Part shown: positions 36,735 through 45,651 of the stretch, in pieces | How the letters are laid out: the number at the start of each line of letters is the position of its first letter | Numbering within the stretch: position 1 is the stretch's first letter | Assembly: GCF_020181035.1 (NCBI RefSeq) | Contig: NZ_JAIQYY010000013.1 | Location: 202,562-266,561, forward strand | Reading direction: 5' to 3' | Length of the DNA stretch: 64,000 nt | DNA from: Streptomyces sp. CoH27 | GTDB taxonomy: Bacteria > Actinomycetota > Actinomycetes > Streptomycetales > Streptomycetaceae | Position numbers and translations under genes: made by a program | Notes under the pieces: model-generated | Seen by the model: only the letters and a program-made list of their open reading frames with translations | The model's database searches: none | What the model was told of the DNA's origin: nothing

Positions 36735-37982
36735 ATGTCGGGAAGCATCGTCAGTCCGCCCCGGCCCGTCACCCCGAGCCGCGCCGCTCGGGAACTGGGC
36801 CTCAAACGAAGCGAGTTCGACCTCGCTGTGCACCTCGGGCACGTCCGCACCGTGCCCGACGAGGGCGGGGGAGGAGCCCGCCGCGTGGAGCGCGCGGAGA
36901 TCGACCGCCTTCGTGCGCAGGACGATTTCCCGGAAGTCCTGCGTGAGCGTGTGCGGGTGGTGGGGACCGCCGAGGGCGCGGCACTCATGGAGATCCCGGC
37001 CGGCCGCTTCACCCGCCTCGCCCGTCTCGGGCTGATCGTGCCCGTGAACTGGTATTTGAACCGCTACCGCGCTGTGGTCTGGCTCTATCTGGCGGAAGAC
37101 CTGCGGAACTTCACCAGGGGCCCCGAGAACGCGCACCTGCTCAAGGGACGCACGCCGGACCCCCTGCGCGGCCAACTGGAGGCGGGAGTGGACCTGCGCG
37201 CCCGCAACTGGCGCGGACGTCATCTCGGTTCACTGCTGCGGCGGTCCGAGGAGTCATGGGCACGTGCCGGAGCCGTGGCGTCCTTCCTCGCGCCTGTCGA
37301 GATCGCCGACGTCGTCAAGGACCCGTACGAACGTGCCTACCTGAACCGGTTCCGGCCCACGCCGCCCGGTCAGGGCACCCCGGGATCGCCCGCGGCGCAC
37401 CTCGCCGAGCGGATCGCGCTCGCGCAGGACGCCGACGAGATCGACTGGCTGCGCGGCGAACTGGGCCGGTCCGTCGAGGAGGCACGCGCCGAGTCCCCCG
37501 CCCCGCGCCCGGCCACCCGCCGCCCCGTGCCGACGGTACGTGCGGTCGCACGGCCCATCCCGCCTATCGCGCGAACGGTCACACGGCACACCGAACCGGC
37601 GGCGCGGACGGCGGCGGAGGAATCGCCTGTCGTACGGGTGCCTGAGCCGAACGGGGAGCCGGGGCTGGAGACGCCCGAGGTCGAGACCGAGCCGATGCCT
37701 GGGACGCCTGAGGCGCAGGGCGAGCCGATGATCGTGGCACCCGTGCAGAGCGGTGAGCAGTCGGCTTCGGCGCCCGAGCTGGACGACGGTCCGGTGTTCG
37801 GGGCGCCCTGGCCGGACGGTGGGGCGGCGGGCCGAGAAGCCGAGTGGCACCGTGGGGCGGTCGGACGGCCGCCCGGCTCACCGACGCGCCGGAACCGCCG
37901 GCCCGAGCAGGACCGGAGCCCGGCCGGTCGAGGTCTGCGCGGCTGGCTGTGGCGCAGAAGCCCACGGCCCGCGCCCATGTGA
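36735..37982 (+). CDS. DUF6397-like hypothetical protein with MerR/excisionase-type helix
   Basis: A 415 aa protein. The N-terminus SRAARELGLKRSEFDLAVHL with a following GGARRVERAEIDRLRAQDDF resembles a helix-turn-helix of the excisionase type. A second similar unit occurs at about residues 90-130 (AEGAALMEIPAGRFTRLARL). The centre (RGRHLGSLLRRSEESWARAG) is conserved-looking. The last 150 residues are a low-complexity Pro/Glu/Arg tail. The DUF6397 name is from memory of Streptomyces annotation and is moderately certain. A DNA-binding role is inferred. GGGGGAG precedes ATG 36735. Confidence 0.75.
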   Translation: MSGSIVSPPRPVTPSRAARELGLKRSEFDLAVHLGHVRTVPDEGGGGARRVERAEIDRLRAQDDFPEVLRERVRVVGTAEGAALMEIPAGRFTRLARLGLIVPVNWYLNRYRAVVWLYLAEDLRNFTRGPENAHLLKGRTPDPLRGQLEAGVDLRARNWRGRHLGSLLRRSEESWARAGAVASFLAPVEIADVVKDPYERAYLNRFRPTPPGQGTPGSPAAHLAERIALAQDADEIDWLRGELGRSVEEARAESPAPRPATRRPVPTVRAVARPIPPIARTVTRHTEPAARTAAEESPVVRVPEPNGEPGLETPEVETEPMPGTPEAQGEPMIVAPVQSGEQSASAPELDDGPVFGAPWPDGGAAGREAEWHRGAVGRPPGSPTRRNRRPEQDRSPAGRGLRGWLWRRSPRPAPM

Positions 37983-38015
37983 TCCCGCTCGGCCGCAGCC
38001 GCGCCGATCCGCCCG

Positions 38016-38882
38016 CTACAGGGCCCTGAACAGACCCTCCTGGACGACCGAGACGAGCATGCGCCCCTGCTGGTCGTAGATGCGCCCTCGCGCCAGACCG
38101 CGCCCGCCGGTGGCGATCGGCGATTCCTGGTCGTACAGGAACCACTCGTCCGCGCGGAACGGCCGGTGGAACCACATGGCGTGGTCCAGCGAGGCCAGGT
38201 CGAAGTTTCGCGGGCCCCACAGGGGTTCGACCGGGATGCGGACCGCGTCCAGCAGGGTCATGTCGCTGGCGTACGTCAGCGCGCACGTGTGGACCAGCGG
38301 GTCGTCCCCCAGCGGTCCGACCGCGCGCATCCACACGGCGCTGCGTGGCTCAGCGCCCTTGATTTCCTCGGCGTTCCAGCGCAGCCGGTCGACATAGCGG
38401 ATGTCGAAGGGCTGGCGGCGCGCCATCCGCTCCAACTGCTCGGGCAGAGCGCCCAGGTGCTCGCGGATCTCCTCGGAGACCGTGGGCAGCGATTCCGGGT
38501 CCGGCACATCGCGGGCCGGCGGCAGCTGGTGCTCGAACGATCCTTCCTCAGGCTTGTGAAAGGAGGCGGTCAGATTGAAGATCGTGCGGCCCTGCTGCAC
38601 GGCCGTGACCCGGCGCGTCGTGAACGATCTGCCGTCGCGGACCCGCTCCACCTGGTACACGATCGGCACGCCCGGACGGCCCGGGCGCAGGAAGTACGCG
38701 TGCAGCGAGTGCACGGGGCGGTCGCCGTCCGTGGTGCGGCCGGCGGCGACCAGCGCCTGGCCCGCCACCTGGCCGCCGAAGACGCGTTGCAGGGACTCCT
38801 GCGGGCTGCGGCCACGGAAGATGTTGACCTCGATCTGCTCCAGGTCGAGCAGGTCGACCAGTCTCTCGGCCGGATTCGTCAT
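38016..38882 (-). CDS. tesB: Acyl-CoA thioesterase II
   Basis: A 288 aa double-hotdog thioesterase that hydrolyses medium/long acyl-CoA to the fatty acid and CoA. Landmarks are NIFRGRSPQESLQRVFGGQV, GQALVAAGRTTDGDRPVHSL, HAYFLRPGRPGVPIVYQVER and, in the second hotdog, DHAMWFHRPFRADEWFLYDQ with GLARGRIYDQQGRMLVSVVQ. ATG 38882 is chosen as the homologous start; upstream in-frame codons overlap the helicase end region. It follows the helicase gene by 40 bp on the same strand. Confidence 0.95.
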   Translation of the reverse strand: MTNPAERLVDLLDLEQIEVNIFRGRSPQESLQRVFGGQVAGQALVAAGRTTDGDRPVHSLHAYFLRPGRPGVPIVYQVERVRDGRSFTTRRVTAVQQGRTIFNLTASFHKPEEGSFEHQLPPARDVPDPESLPTVSEEIREHLGALPEQLERMARRQPFDIRYVDRLRWNAEEIKGAEPRSAVWMRAVGPLGDDPLVHTCALTYASDMTLLDAVRIPVEPLWGPRNFDLASLDHAMWFHRPFRADEWFLYDQESPIATGGRGLARGRIYDQQGRMLVSVVQEGLFRAL

Positions 38883-38922
38883 CGGCGGGTCTCTCCTTGG
38901 GTCACACCTGGTCGGAAGGGGC

Positions 38923-41436
38923 TCACAGCTGGCCGACTTCCGTGACGCGGACGACGGCACGGCCCTCGGTGTCCGAGGCCGCGAGGTCGACCTCGGCGCT
39001 GATGCCCCAGTCGTGATCGCCGTTCGGGTCGTCGAAGATCTGGCGGACGCGCCAGAGGCCGTTCTCCGGCTCCTCCTTGATCACCAGCAGCTTGGGGCCG
39101 CGGGCGTCGGGGCCGGTGCCGAGGTCCTCGTACTCGTCCCAGTACTTGTCCATCGCCTCGCCCCAGGCCTCGGCGTCCCAGCCGGCCCCGGCGTCCAGCT
39201 CGCCCAGTTCGTCGACCTGGTCGAGCGCGGCCAGCTCCACGCGGCGGAACATGGCGTTGCGGACCAGCACCCGGAAGGCACGCGCGTTGGTGGTGACGGG
39301 CTTGACCTCGTCGGCCTTCTCCTGGGCCTCCTCGGCGGTCATCTCCTCCGGGTTGGCCAGCTGCTCCCACTCGTCCAGCAGGCTGGAGTCCACCTGGCGC
39401 ACCATCTCGCCGAGCCACTCGATCAGATCCTGCAGGTCCTCGGACTTCAGGTCGTCGGGGATGGTGTGGTCGAGGGTCTTGTAGGCGCTGGCCAGGTAGC
39501 GCAGGACGATGCCCTCGGTGCGGGCCAGCTCGTAGAAGGACACCAACTCCGTGAAGGACAGCGCCCGTTCGTACATGTCGCGGATGACGGACTTCGGGGA
39601 CAGCGGGTGGTCGCCGACCCACGGGTGGCTCTTGCGGTAGGTGTTGTACGCGTGGAAGAGCAGCTCTTCCAGCGGCTTCGGGTACGTGATGTCCTGGAGA
39701 CGCTCCATGCGCTCCTCGTACTCGACGCCGTCCGCCTTCATCGCGGCCACGGCCTCGCCGCGCGCCTTGTTCTGCTGGGCGACGAGGATCTGGCGCGGGT
39801 CGTCCAGCGTGGACTCCACCACGGACACCATGTCGAGCGCGTAGGACGGCGACTCGGGGTCGAGGAGTTCGAACGCGGCGAGTGCGAACGTGGACAGCGG
39901 CTGGTTGAGCGCGAAGTCCTGCTGGAGATCGACCGTGAGCCGGACGATGCGGCCTTCTGCGTCCGGCTGGTGGAGCTTTTCCACGATCCCGCCGTCGAGC
40001 AGCGATCGGTAGATCGCGATGGCCCGGCGGATGTGCCTGAGCTGCTGCCTGCGCGGCTCATGGTTGTCCTCCAGAAGATGGCGCATCGCCTCGAAGGCGT
40101 TGCCCGGACGGGCGATCACCGACAGCAGCATCGTGTGTGTCACCCGGAAGCGCGAGGTCAGCGGCTCCGGCTCGGAGGCGATCAGCTTCTCGAAGGTGTT
40201 CTCCGTCCAGCCGACGAAGCCCTCCGGTGCCTTCTTACGCACCACCTTGCGGCGCTTCTTCGGGTCGTCGCCCGCCTTCGCCAGAGCCTTCTCGTTCTCG
40301 ATGACGTGCTCGGGCGCCTGCGCCACCACGAGTCCGGCCGTGTCGAAGCCGGCCCGGCCGGCCCGGCCCGCGATCTGGTGGAACTCACGGGCGCGCAGGG
40401 TGCGCACGCGGCTGCCGTCGTACTTGGTCAGCGCGGTGAACAGCACGGTGCGGATCGGCACGTTGACGCCCACGCCGAGCGTGTCTGTGCCGCAGATGAC
40501 CTTCAGCAGACCGGCCTGCGCGAGCTTTTCCACCAGGCGGCGGTACTTGGGCAGCATGCCGGCGTGGTGCACGCCGATGCCGTGCCGGACGTAACGGGAG
40601 AGGTTGCGGCCGAACGTGGTGGTGAAGCGGAAGTTGCCGATCAGCTCGGCGATCTGGTCCTTCTCCTCACGCGAGCACATGTTGATGCTCATCAGCGCCT
40701 GTGCCCGCTCCACGGCCTGGGCCTGGGTGAAGTGGACGATGTACACCGGGGCCTGCCTGGTCTCCAGCAGATCGGTGAGCGTCTCGGTGAGCGGGGTGAG
40801 CTTGTACTCGTAGGAGAGCGGAACCGGGCGGGTGGCCGAGCGGACCACCGAGGTGGGGCGGCCCGTGCGGCGCGTGAGGTCCTTCTCGAAGAAGGACACG
40901 TCACCCAAAGTGGCCGACATCAGGATGAACTGCGCCTGGGGGAGCTCCAGAAGCGGGATCTGCCAGGCCCAGCCGCGGTCGCCCTCCGCGTAGAAATGGA
41001 ACTCGTCCATGACGACCTGGCCGACGTCCGCGTTCTTGCCGTCGCGCAGCGCGATCGACGCCAGTACCTCGGCGGTGCAGCAGATCACGGGGGCGTCCGC
41101 GTTCACGGAGGCGTCGCCGGTGAGCATGCCGACGTTCTCGGTGCCGAAGAGCTTGCACAGTTCGAAGAACTTCTCCGACACCAGTGCCTTGATCGGGGCG
41201 GTGTAGAAAGTGACCTCGTCCCGGGCCAGGGCGGCGAAGTGCGCGCCCGCGGCGATCATGCTCTTGCCGGATCCGGTGGGCGTCGAGACGATCACGTTCG
41301 CCCCGGAGACCACCTCGATCAGCGCCTCCTCCTGGTGGGGGTAGAGGGTGAGACCGCGCTCCTGCGCCCACGACTCGAAGGCTTCGTACAGGGCGTCGGG
41401 GTCGGCGGTCGGCGGCAGCTGATCGATGAGGGTCAC
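38923..41436 (-). CDS. Ski2-like DEAD/DEAH-box RNA helicase with DUF3516
   Basis: An 837 aa superfamily 2 helicase. The motor has Walker A TPTGSGKSMIAA (about residues 51-62), the Walker B/motif II DEFH in VVMDEFHFYAEGDRG, motif III SAT in LMSATLGD, and motif VI QIAGRAGRAGFDTAG. The C-terminal approximately 300 residues match the actinobacterial DUF3516 helicase extension. Related proteins unwind RNA, so RNA processing or decay is the likely role, in the cytoplasm. GTG 41436 follows GGGGG and gives the canonical N-terminus TLIDQLPPTADPDALYEAFE. It diverges from the DUF457-like gene. Confidence 0.93.
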   Translation of the reverse strand: MTLIDQLPPTADPDALYEAFESWAQERGLTLYPHQEEALIEVVSGANVIVSTPTGSGKSMIAAGAHFAALARDEVTFYTAPIKALVSEKFFELCKLFGTENVGMLTGDASVNADAPVICCTAEVLASIALRDGKNADVGQVVMDEFHFYAEGDRGWAWQIPLLELPQAQFILMSATLGDVSFFEKDLTRRTGRPTSVVRSATRPVPLSYEYKLTPLTETLTDLLETRQAPVYIVHFTQAQAVERAQALMSINMCSREEKDQIAELIGNFRFTTTFGRNLSRYVRHGIGVHHAGMLPKYRRLVEKLAQAGLLKVICGTDTLGVGVNVPIRTVLFTALTKYDGSRVRTLRAREFHQIAGRAGRAGFDTAGLVVAQAPEHVIENEKALAKAGDDPKKRRKVVRKKAPEGFVGWTENTFEKLIASEPEPLTSRFRVTHTMLLSVIARPGNAFEAMRHLLEDNHEPRRQQLRHIRRAIAIYRSLLDGGIVEKLHQPDAEGRIVRLTVDLQQDFALNQPLSTFALAAFELLDPESPSYALDMVSVVESTLDDPRQILVAQQNKARGEAVAAMKADGVEYEERMERLQDITYPKPLEELLFHAYNTYRKSHPWVGDHPLSPKSVIRDMYERALSFTELVSFYELARTEGIVLRYLASAYKTLDHTIPDDLKSEDLQDLIEWLGEMVRQVDSSLLDEWEQLANPEEMTAEEAQEKADEVKPVTTNARAFRVLVRNAMFRRVELAALDQVDELGELDAGAGWDAEAWGEAMDKYWDEYEDLGTGPDARGPKLLVIKEEPENGLWRVRQIFDDPNGDHDWGISAEVDLAASDTEGRAVVRVTEVGQL

Positions 41437-41581
41437 GCCCCCATCTTGCCTGGCCTTGTGCCCGAGAGGGGAATCGGCTGCGGGGACGAAGATCATGGCA
41501 GCTACGCTGTGTCGCCGACGGGGCGTCAGTGCACCGGGGCAACTGGACAGCGGCGCATGAGGAATGGGGCGGGAAGCAGCC

Positions 41582-42376
41582 ATGATGGGACCAGCACACT
41601 CACTGTCGGGGGCCGCGGCCTGGCTCGGTGTCGGAGCGGCCGCCGCCGCGGCCGGGCACCCGATGCCCTGGCCCGTTCTCCTCGTCGGCGCGCTGATCTG
41701 TGCCGGTGCCGCACTCGCCCCGGACCTCGACCACAAGGCCGCGACCATCTCGCGTTCCTTCGGGCCCATCTCCCATGGGGTCTGCGAGATCGTGGACAAG
41801 CTGTCCTACGCCGTCTACAAGGCGACGCGCATGAAGGGCGACCCGCGCCGCAACGGCGGCCACCGCACGCTGACGCACACCTGGGTCTGGGCGGTCCTGC
41901 TGGGTGCCGGTTGCTCTGCGGCGGCGATCACGGGGGGCCGCTGGGCGGTGCTGGCGATCCTCTTCGTGCACATGGTGCTGGCGATCGAGGGTCTGCTGTG
42001 GCGGGCCGCCCGGGGTTCCAGCAGCGATGTCCTGGTCTGGCTGCTGGCCGCGACCAGCGCATGGATCCTCGCGGGAATACTGGACAAGCCGGGCAACGGC
42101 TCCGACTGGCTGTTCACCGCGTCGGACCAGCGGTACCTGTGGCTGGGGCTTCCGATCGTCCTGGGCGCGCTGGTCCATGACATCGGGGACGCGCTGACCG
42201 TGTCCGGCTGCCCGATCCTGTGGCCCATCCCGGTGGGCCGCAAGCGCTGGTACCCGGTGGGGCCGCCGAAGGCGATGCGGTTCCGGGCCGGCAGCTGGGT
42301 GGAGCTGAAGGTGCTGATGCCCGCGTTCATGCTGCTCGGCGGCGTCGGCTGTGCGGCAGCGCTCAATGTGATCTGA
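41582..42376 (+). CDS. Membrane-bound metal-dependent hydrolase family (YdjM/DUF457-like)
   Basis: A 264 aa protein with about five to six hydrophobic segments. The conserved polar residues are in the first part: MMGPAHSLSGAAAWLGVG, LAPDLDHKAATISRSFGP and GGHRTLTHTWVW, whose His and Asp residues are the proposed metal ligands. Family activity is not well defined in vivo. Adjacent ATG codons at 41582 and 41585 are both possible starts; the first is used. It shares a 145-bp divergent region with the helicase. Confidence 0.88.
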   Translation: MMGPAHSLSGAAAWLGVGAAAAAAGHPMPWPVLLVGALICAGAALAPDLDHKAATISRSFGPISHGVCEIVDKLSYAVYKATRMKGDPRRNGGHRTLTHTWVWAVLLGAGCSAAAITGGRWAVLAILFVHMVLAIEGLLWRAARGSSSDVLVWLLAATSAWILAGILDKPGNGSDWLFTASDQRYLWLGLPIVLGALVHDIGDALTVSGCPILWPIPVGRKRWYPVGPPKAMRFRAGSWVELKVLMPAFMLLGGVGCAAALNVI

Positions 42377-42456
42377 CCTGCCGGCCTCGGCCGCGGGACG
42401 CTCCCTGTGGTCCGCCTCGCCGCTCCGGCCCCCGGGGGCTGAGTGATCGCTCCCGG

Positions 42457-42723
42457 TCAGCCGGCCTCGCCGGGCTCGGCCCCGCCGCCGTACCGGCGCT
42501 CGAAGCGGGCGACGCGGCCCTCGGTGTCGACCGTCCGGGCCTTGCCCGTGTAGAAGGGATGGCTCTCCGAGGAGATCTCCACGTCGATCACCGGGTAGCT
42601 CTCGCCGTCGTCCCACTCAATGGTCTGTTCGCTCTGCGCGGTCGACCGGGTGAGGAAGGCGTATCCGGCGGCGCGGTCACGGAAGACCACGGGGTGGTAG
42701 TCGGGGTGCTTGTCCTGCTGCAT
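42457..42723 (-). CDS. rpmE2: 50S ribosomal protein L31 type B (zinc-independent)
   Basis: An 88 aa L31. It starts MQQDKHPDYHPVVFRDRAAG and contains the type B insert SRSTAQS-like TRSTAQSEQTIEWDDGESYP, followed by VDVEISSESHPFYTGKARTV. No cysteine is present, so it is the zinc-free paralogue, which in Streptomyces replaces the zinc form when zinc is scarce under Zur control. A Zur box was not confidently located. It lies 42 bp after the DUF5709 gene on the same strand. Confidence 0.96.
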   Translation of the reverse strand: MQQDKHPDYHPVVFRDRAAGYAFLTRSTAQSEQTIEWDDGESYPVIDVEISSESHPFYTGKARTVDTEGRVARFERRYGGGAEPGEAG

Positions 42724-42765
42724 GGCGGCTCCTCGTGCGGGGCGGTCGGACCGGCGGCGGGCGGT

Positions 42766-43233
42766 TCAGCCGGACAAGGAGTCCTCGTCGACGATGTGCA
42801 TCGCGGCTTCCTCGGCGGAGGCGGCGGCGCCGTCGATGCCGACATCGGTGGCGACCAGGGCGGCCTCGTCGTCCTCGTGCGCCCCCTCGTCCGGGGCGAC
42901 CAGGCGGCCGGAGCGGAGGTTGCCGACCTCGTTGTCCAGGAGTTCCCCGTCGATGTCGCGGTCACCGATGTCGTCGCCGTCGGGTACGACGAGGTCGGGC
43001 TGTTCTTCGGCCAGCCGCTGGTCCAGGGTCTCGCCCGCCTGGCGCTCGGCCGCCGTGACACCGGTGTGTTCCACCGCCCACGGTCGTTCAGGAGGGGACC
43101 AGCCGCGGTCGAGCGGGTCGTCGACGCCGTCGGACTCCAGTGTGTCCTCGACGTCGAGGAGTCCCGAGTCCTCCCGGATCTCCGAGGAATCGGGCTGGTA
43201 GACGTCGTCCCCCCAGCTGTCGGCGCTGTCCAC
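42766..43233 (-). CDS. DUF5709 family protein
   Basis: A 155 aa very acidic soluble protein. GTG 43233 has GGAGG 5 nt upstream and gives VDSADSWGDDVYQPDSSEIR, the family N-terminus. Repeated acidic patches (DVEDTLESDGVDDPLDRGWS, VVPDGDDIGDRDIDGEL) and the end AAMHIVDEDSLSG complete it. Family function unknown; probably structurally disordered in part. Two longer upstream in-frame starts exist but lack ribosome sites. It may be co-transcribed with rpmE2. Confidence 0.88.
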   Translation of the reverse strand: MDSADSWGDDVYQPDSSEIREDSGLLDVEDTLESDGVDDPLDRGWSPPERPWAVEHTGVTAAERQAGETLDQRLAEEQPDLVVPDGDDIGDRDIDGELLDNEVGNLRSGRLVAPDEGAHEDDEAALVATDVGIDGAAASAEEAAMHIVDEDSLSG

Positions 43234-43683
43234 GAGTACCTCCGGGTGATGAGGACGGCCGCATACCACCGCGCCGGGCGATGGGCCGCCGGCATGCGCG
43301 GCACGGGTGTCACACACCGCGAACCGGACGGTCCGCCGGCGCTCCCCGAACCGGTGCCGCTCTCCAGCCTTCCACTCCGGCTCGGGAAGACGCAACGGCA
43401 CGACCTCTGGCAAGGACCTGCGCATGGGTACGGGAACCCGGCGGGGCGCACCGTGATGCGGCTCGTCGGGCCCTGGTCGCGGCACGCTTCGGCCAGGGAA
43501 GTCCCCAGGGCAGGCCGGCGTGACGGGACCCGGCCGATCCACCCTGCGACTGCGGAAGCCTCCGCGCAGGACCGGTCGGACGAGGCAGGGGCGCCTCGTG
43601 TTCCGGCGGCCGGAGGCACCCCGGTACGGCGGATCCCAGCCAGTCGCGGCATCGCGATCCCGCTGCGCCGTGTTGCCACCGGC
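43234..43683. other. Intergenic stretch without a supported gene
   Basis: About 450 bp with no frame that combines a ribosome site, codon bias and recognisable similarity. It should contain the promoter for the DUF5709-rpmE2 pair and the 3' region of the ABC exporter. Confidence 0.4.
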
Positions 43684-43869
43684 TCAGCCGCCGTGACCAT
43701 CCTGGCCGTGGTGACCATCCTGGCCTTGGTGGCCTTGGTGGCCTTGGTGGCCTTGGTGGCCTTGGTGGCCTTGGTGGCCTTGGTGGCCTTGGTGGCCGTG
43801 GTGGCCGTGGTGGCCGGCGGCGGCAGGTCCTCCACCGCCGTACCGGCCACCGTCAGGCCCGGCGGACCC
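43684..43869 (-). repeat. 9-bp tandem repeat forming a His-Gln-Gly reading frame after the ABC exporter stop
   Basis: Eight perfect copies of GCCTTGGTG (plus-strand view, 43723-43794) are followed by two GCCGTGGTG copies (43795-43812). On the minus strand, directly after the TGA (43870-43872) of the ABC gene and in its frame, 61 sense codons follow: a Gly-rich lead (GPDGGRYGGGG), GHHGHHG, eight HQG triplets, then QDGHHGQDGHGG and a TGA at 43684-43686. No start codon or ribosome site lies inside, so this tail could only be made by stop readthrough or a frameshift. A different minus frame gives Ala-Thr-Lys repeats with better codons; the plus frame gives Leu-Val-Ala. Confidence 0.75.
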
Positions 43870-45651
43870 TCACCCGTGCCAGGACCGCCACAGCGCCGCG
43901 TAAGCCCCGTCAGCCGTGACCAGCTCGTCATGGCTGCCCAGCTCGCTGATGCGGCCGTTCTCCACGACGGCGATCACGTCGGCGTCATGGGCGGTGTGCA
44001 GGCGGTGGGCGATGGCGACCACGGTGCGGCCGTCCAGGACGCGGGCCAGGGAGCGTTCCAGATGGCGTGCCGCGCGCGGGTCGAGGAGCGAGGTCGCCTC
44101 GTCCAGGACCAGCGTGTGCGGATCGGCCAGCACCAGCCGGGCCAGCGCGATCTGCTGGGCCTGGGCGGGGGTGAGCGCCAGGCTGCCGGAGCCGACCTCG
44201 GTGTCCAGGCCGTCGTCCAGGGCCCGCGCCCAGCCGTCCGCGTCGACCGCGCCCAGGGCCGCCCACAGCTCGGCGTCTGTGGCACCGGTCCGGGCCAGCA
44301 GGAGGTTGTCGCGCAGCGAGCCGACGAAGACGTGGTGCTCCTGGTTGACGAGGGCGACGTGCGAGCGGACGCGTTCGGCCGGCATCCGGGACAGTTCCGC
44401 GCCGCCCAGCGTGATCCTGCCCTCCCGGGGCGCGTAGATACCGGCGAGCAGCCTGCCCAGCGTGGATTTGCCCGCTCCCGAGGGACCGACCAGGGCCATC
44501 CGGGTGCCCGGCGCGACCTCCAGGGACACCTTGCGCAGGACGTCGACACCGTCGAGGTAGCCGAAGTGCACCCGCTCGGCGGACACGTCCCGCCCGTCGG
44601 GGGCCAGCGAGGCGTCCCCGGCGTCCGGTTCGATGTCACGCACCCCGACCAGGCGGGCCAGCGACACCTGGGCGACCTGCACCTCGTCGTACCAGCGCAG
44701 GATCAGGTTCACCGGGTCGACGAGCATCTGCGCGATCAGGGCTCCGGTGGTCAGCCGGCCCACCCCGATCCAGCCGTGCAGCACGAACACGCCGCCGACC
44801 ATCAGGACCGAGCCGAGCACGATGACGTGGACGGCGTTGATGACCGGGAACAGCACGGACCGCAGCCACAGGGTGTAGCGCTCCCAGGCCGTCCACTCCT
44901 TGATCCGCCGCTCCGACAGGGTGACACGGCGGGCGCCCAGGCGGTGCGCTTCGATGGTGTGGCCCGCGTCCACGGTCTCGGCGAGCGCGGCGGCGACGGA
45001 GGCGTACCCGGCGGCCTCGGAGCGGTAGCCGGAGGGTGCCCGCTTGAAGTACCAGCGGCACCCGGCCACCAGCACCGGCACGGCGAGCAGCACGGCGGCC
45101 GCCAGCGGCGGGGCCGTCACCACGAGCCCGCCGAGCAGCAGCAGCGCCCACACGACACCGATCGCCAGCTGCGGTACGGCCTCGCGCATCGCGTTGGCCA
45201 GGCGGTCGATGTCGGTGGTGATGCGGGAGAGCAGGTCACCGGTGCCCGCCCGCTCCAGCACGCCCGGCGGCAGGCCGACGGACCGGACGAGGAAGTCCTC
45301 GCGCAGGTCGGCCAGCATCCGCTCGCCGAGCACCGCGCCCCGCAGCCGGACCTGCCGTACGAACACGGCCTGCACGGCCAGCGCAAGCACGAACAGCCCG
45401 ACGGTCAGGCCCAGTTGAAGATCACGGGACCGGTCGGAGACCCGCTCGACCAGGCCGCCGAGCAGGTAGGGACCCACCATGGAGGCGATCACGGCCACCG
45501 TGTTCACCGCGATGAGCAGCAGGAACGCCCGCCGGTGCCGGCGGAACAGCTCGGTGACGTAGGCCCGCACGGTCGCGGCCGCGCCGACGGGCAGGGTGGT
45601 GGCGGTCGTCGGGGCCGCCGGGTCGTACGCCGGTGGCGCAACGCCGATCAT
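43870..45651 (-). CDS. ABC exporter half-transporter with canonical Walker A and degenerate signature
   Basis: A 593 aa half-transporter: six membrane helices (about residues 40-320) and a C-terminal ATPase. Walker A is GPSGAGKST (about 389-397), Walker B LVLDEATSLL, and the switch His is in VAIAHRLHTAHDAD. The ABC signature is degenerate: LTPAQAQQ in place of LSGGQ-type. The partner gene just upstream shows the opposite defects, so the two should form one heterodimer with a single complete ATP site. Its ATG overlaps the partner stop by 4 nt. Substrate unknown. The gene ends at the 9-bp repeat tail. Confidence 0.94.
   Translation of the reverse strand: MIGVAPPAYDPAAPTTATTLPVGAAATVRAYVTELFRRHRRAFLLLIAVNTVAVIASMVGPYLLGGLVERVSDRSRDLQLGLTVGLFVLALAVQAVFVRQVRLRGAVLGERMLADLREDFLVRSVGLPPGVLERAGTGDLLSRITTDIDRLANAMREAVPQLAIGVVWALLLLGGLVVTAPPLAAAVLLAVPVLVAGCRWYFKRAPSGYRSEAAGYASVAAALAETVDAGHTIEAHRLGARRVTLSERRIKEWTAWERYTLWLRSVLFPVINAVHVIVLGSVLMVGGVFVLHGWIGVGRLTTGALIAQMLVDPVNLILRWYDEVQVAQVSLARLVGVRDIEPDAGDASLAPDGRDVSAERVHFGYLDGVDVLRKVSLEVAPGTRMALVGPSGAGKSTLGRLLAGIYAPREGRITLGGAELSRMPAERVRSHVALVNQEHHVFVGSLRDNLLLARTGATDAELWAALGAVDADGWARALDDGLDTEVGSGSLALTPAQAQQIALARLVLADPHTLVLDEATSLLDPRAARHLERSLARVLDGRTVVAIAHRLHTAHDADVIAVVENGRISELGSHDELVTADGAYAALWRSWHG

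Noticed and set aside
42377..42456. GCCCCCGGGGGC palindrome as terminator between convergent genes
   Set aside because: It has no loop and no flanking stem, so it is not a convincing hairpin.
43723..43812. Tandem repeat considered as a CRISPR or origin iteron
   Set aside because: Units are 9 bp with no spacers, no cas genes nearby, and no replication protein; it is a simple minisatellite.
43690..43931. Ala-Thr-Lys repeat protein in the alternative minus frame
   Set aside because: Codons are favourable but the only starts overlap the exporter gene without a suitable ribosome site, and the frame decays into Arg-rich sequence downstream.
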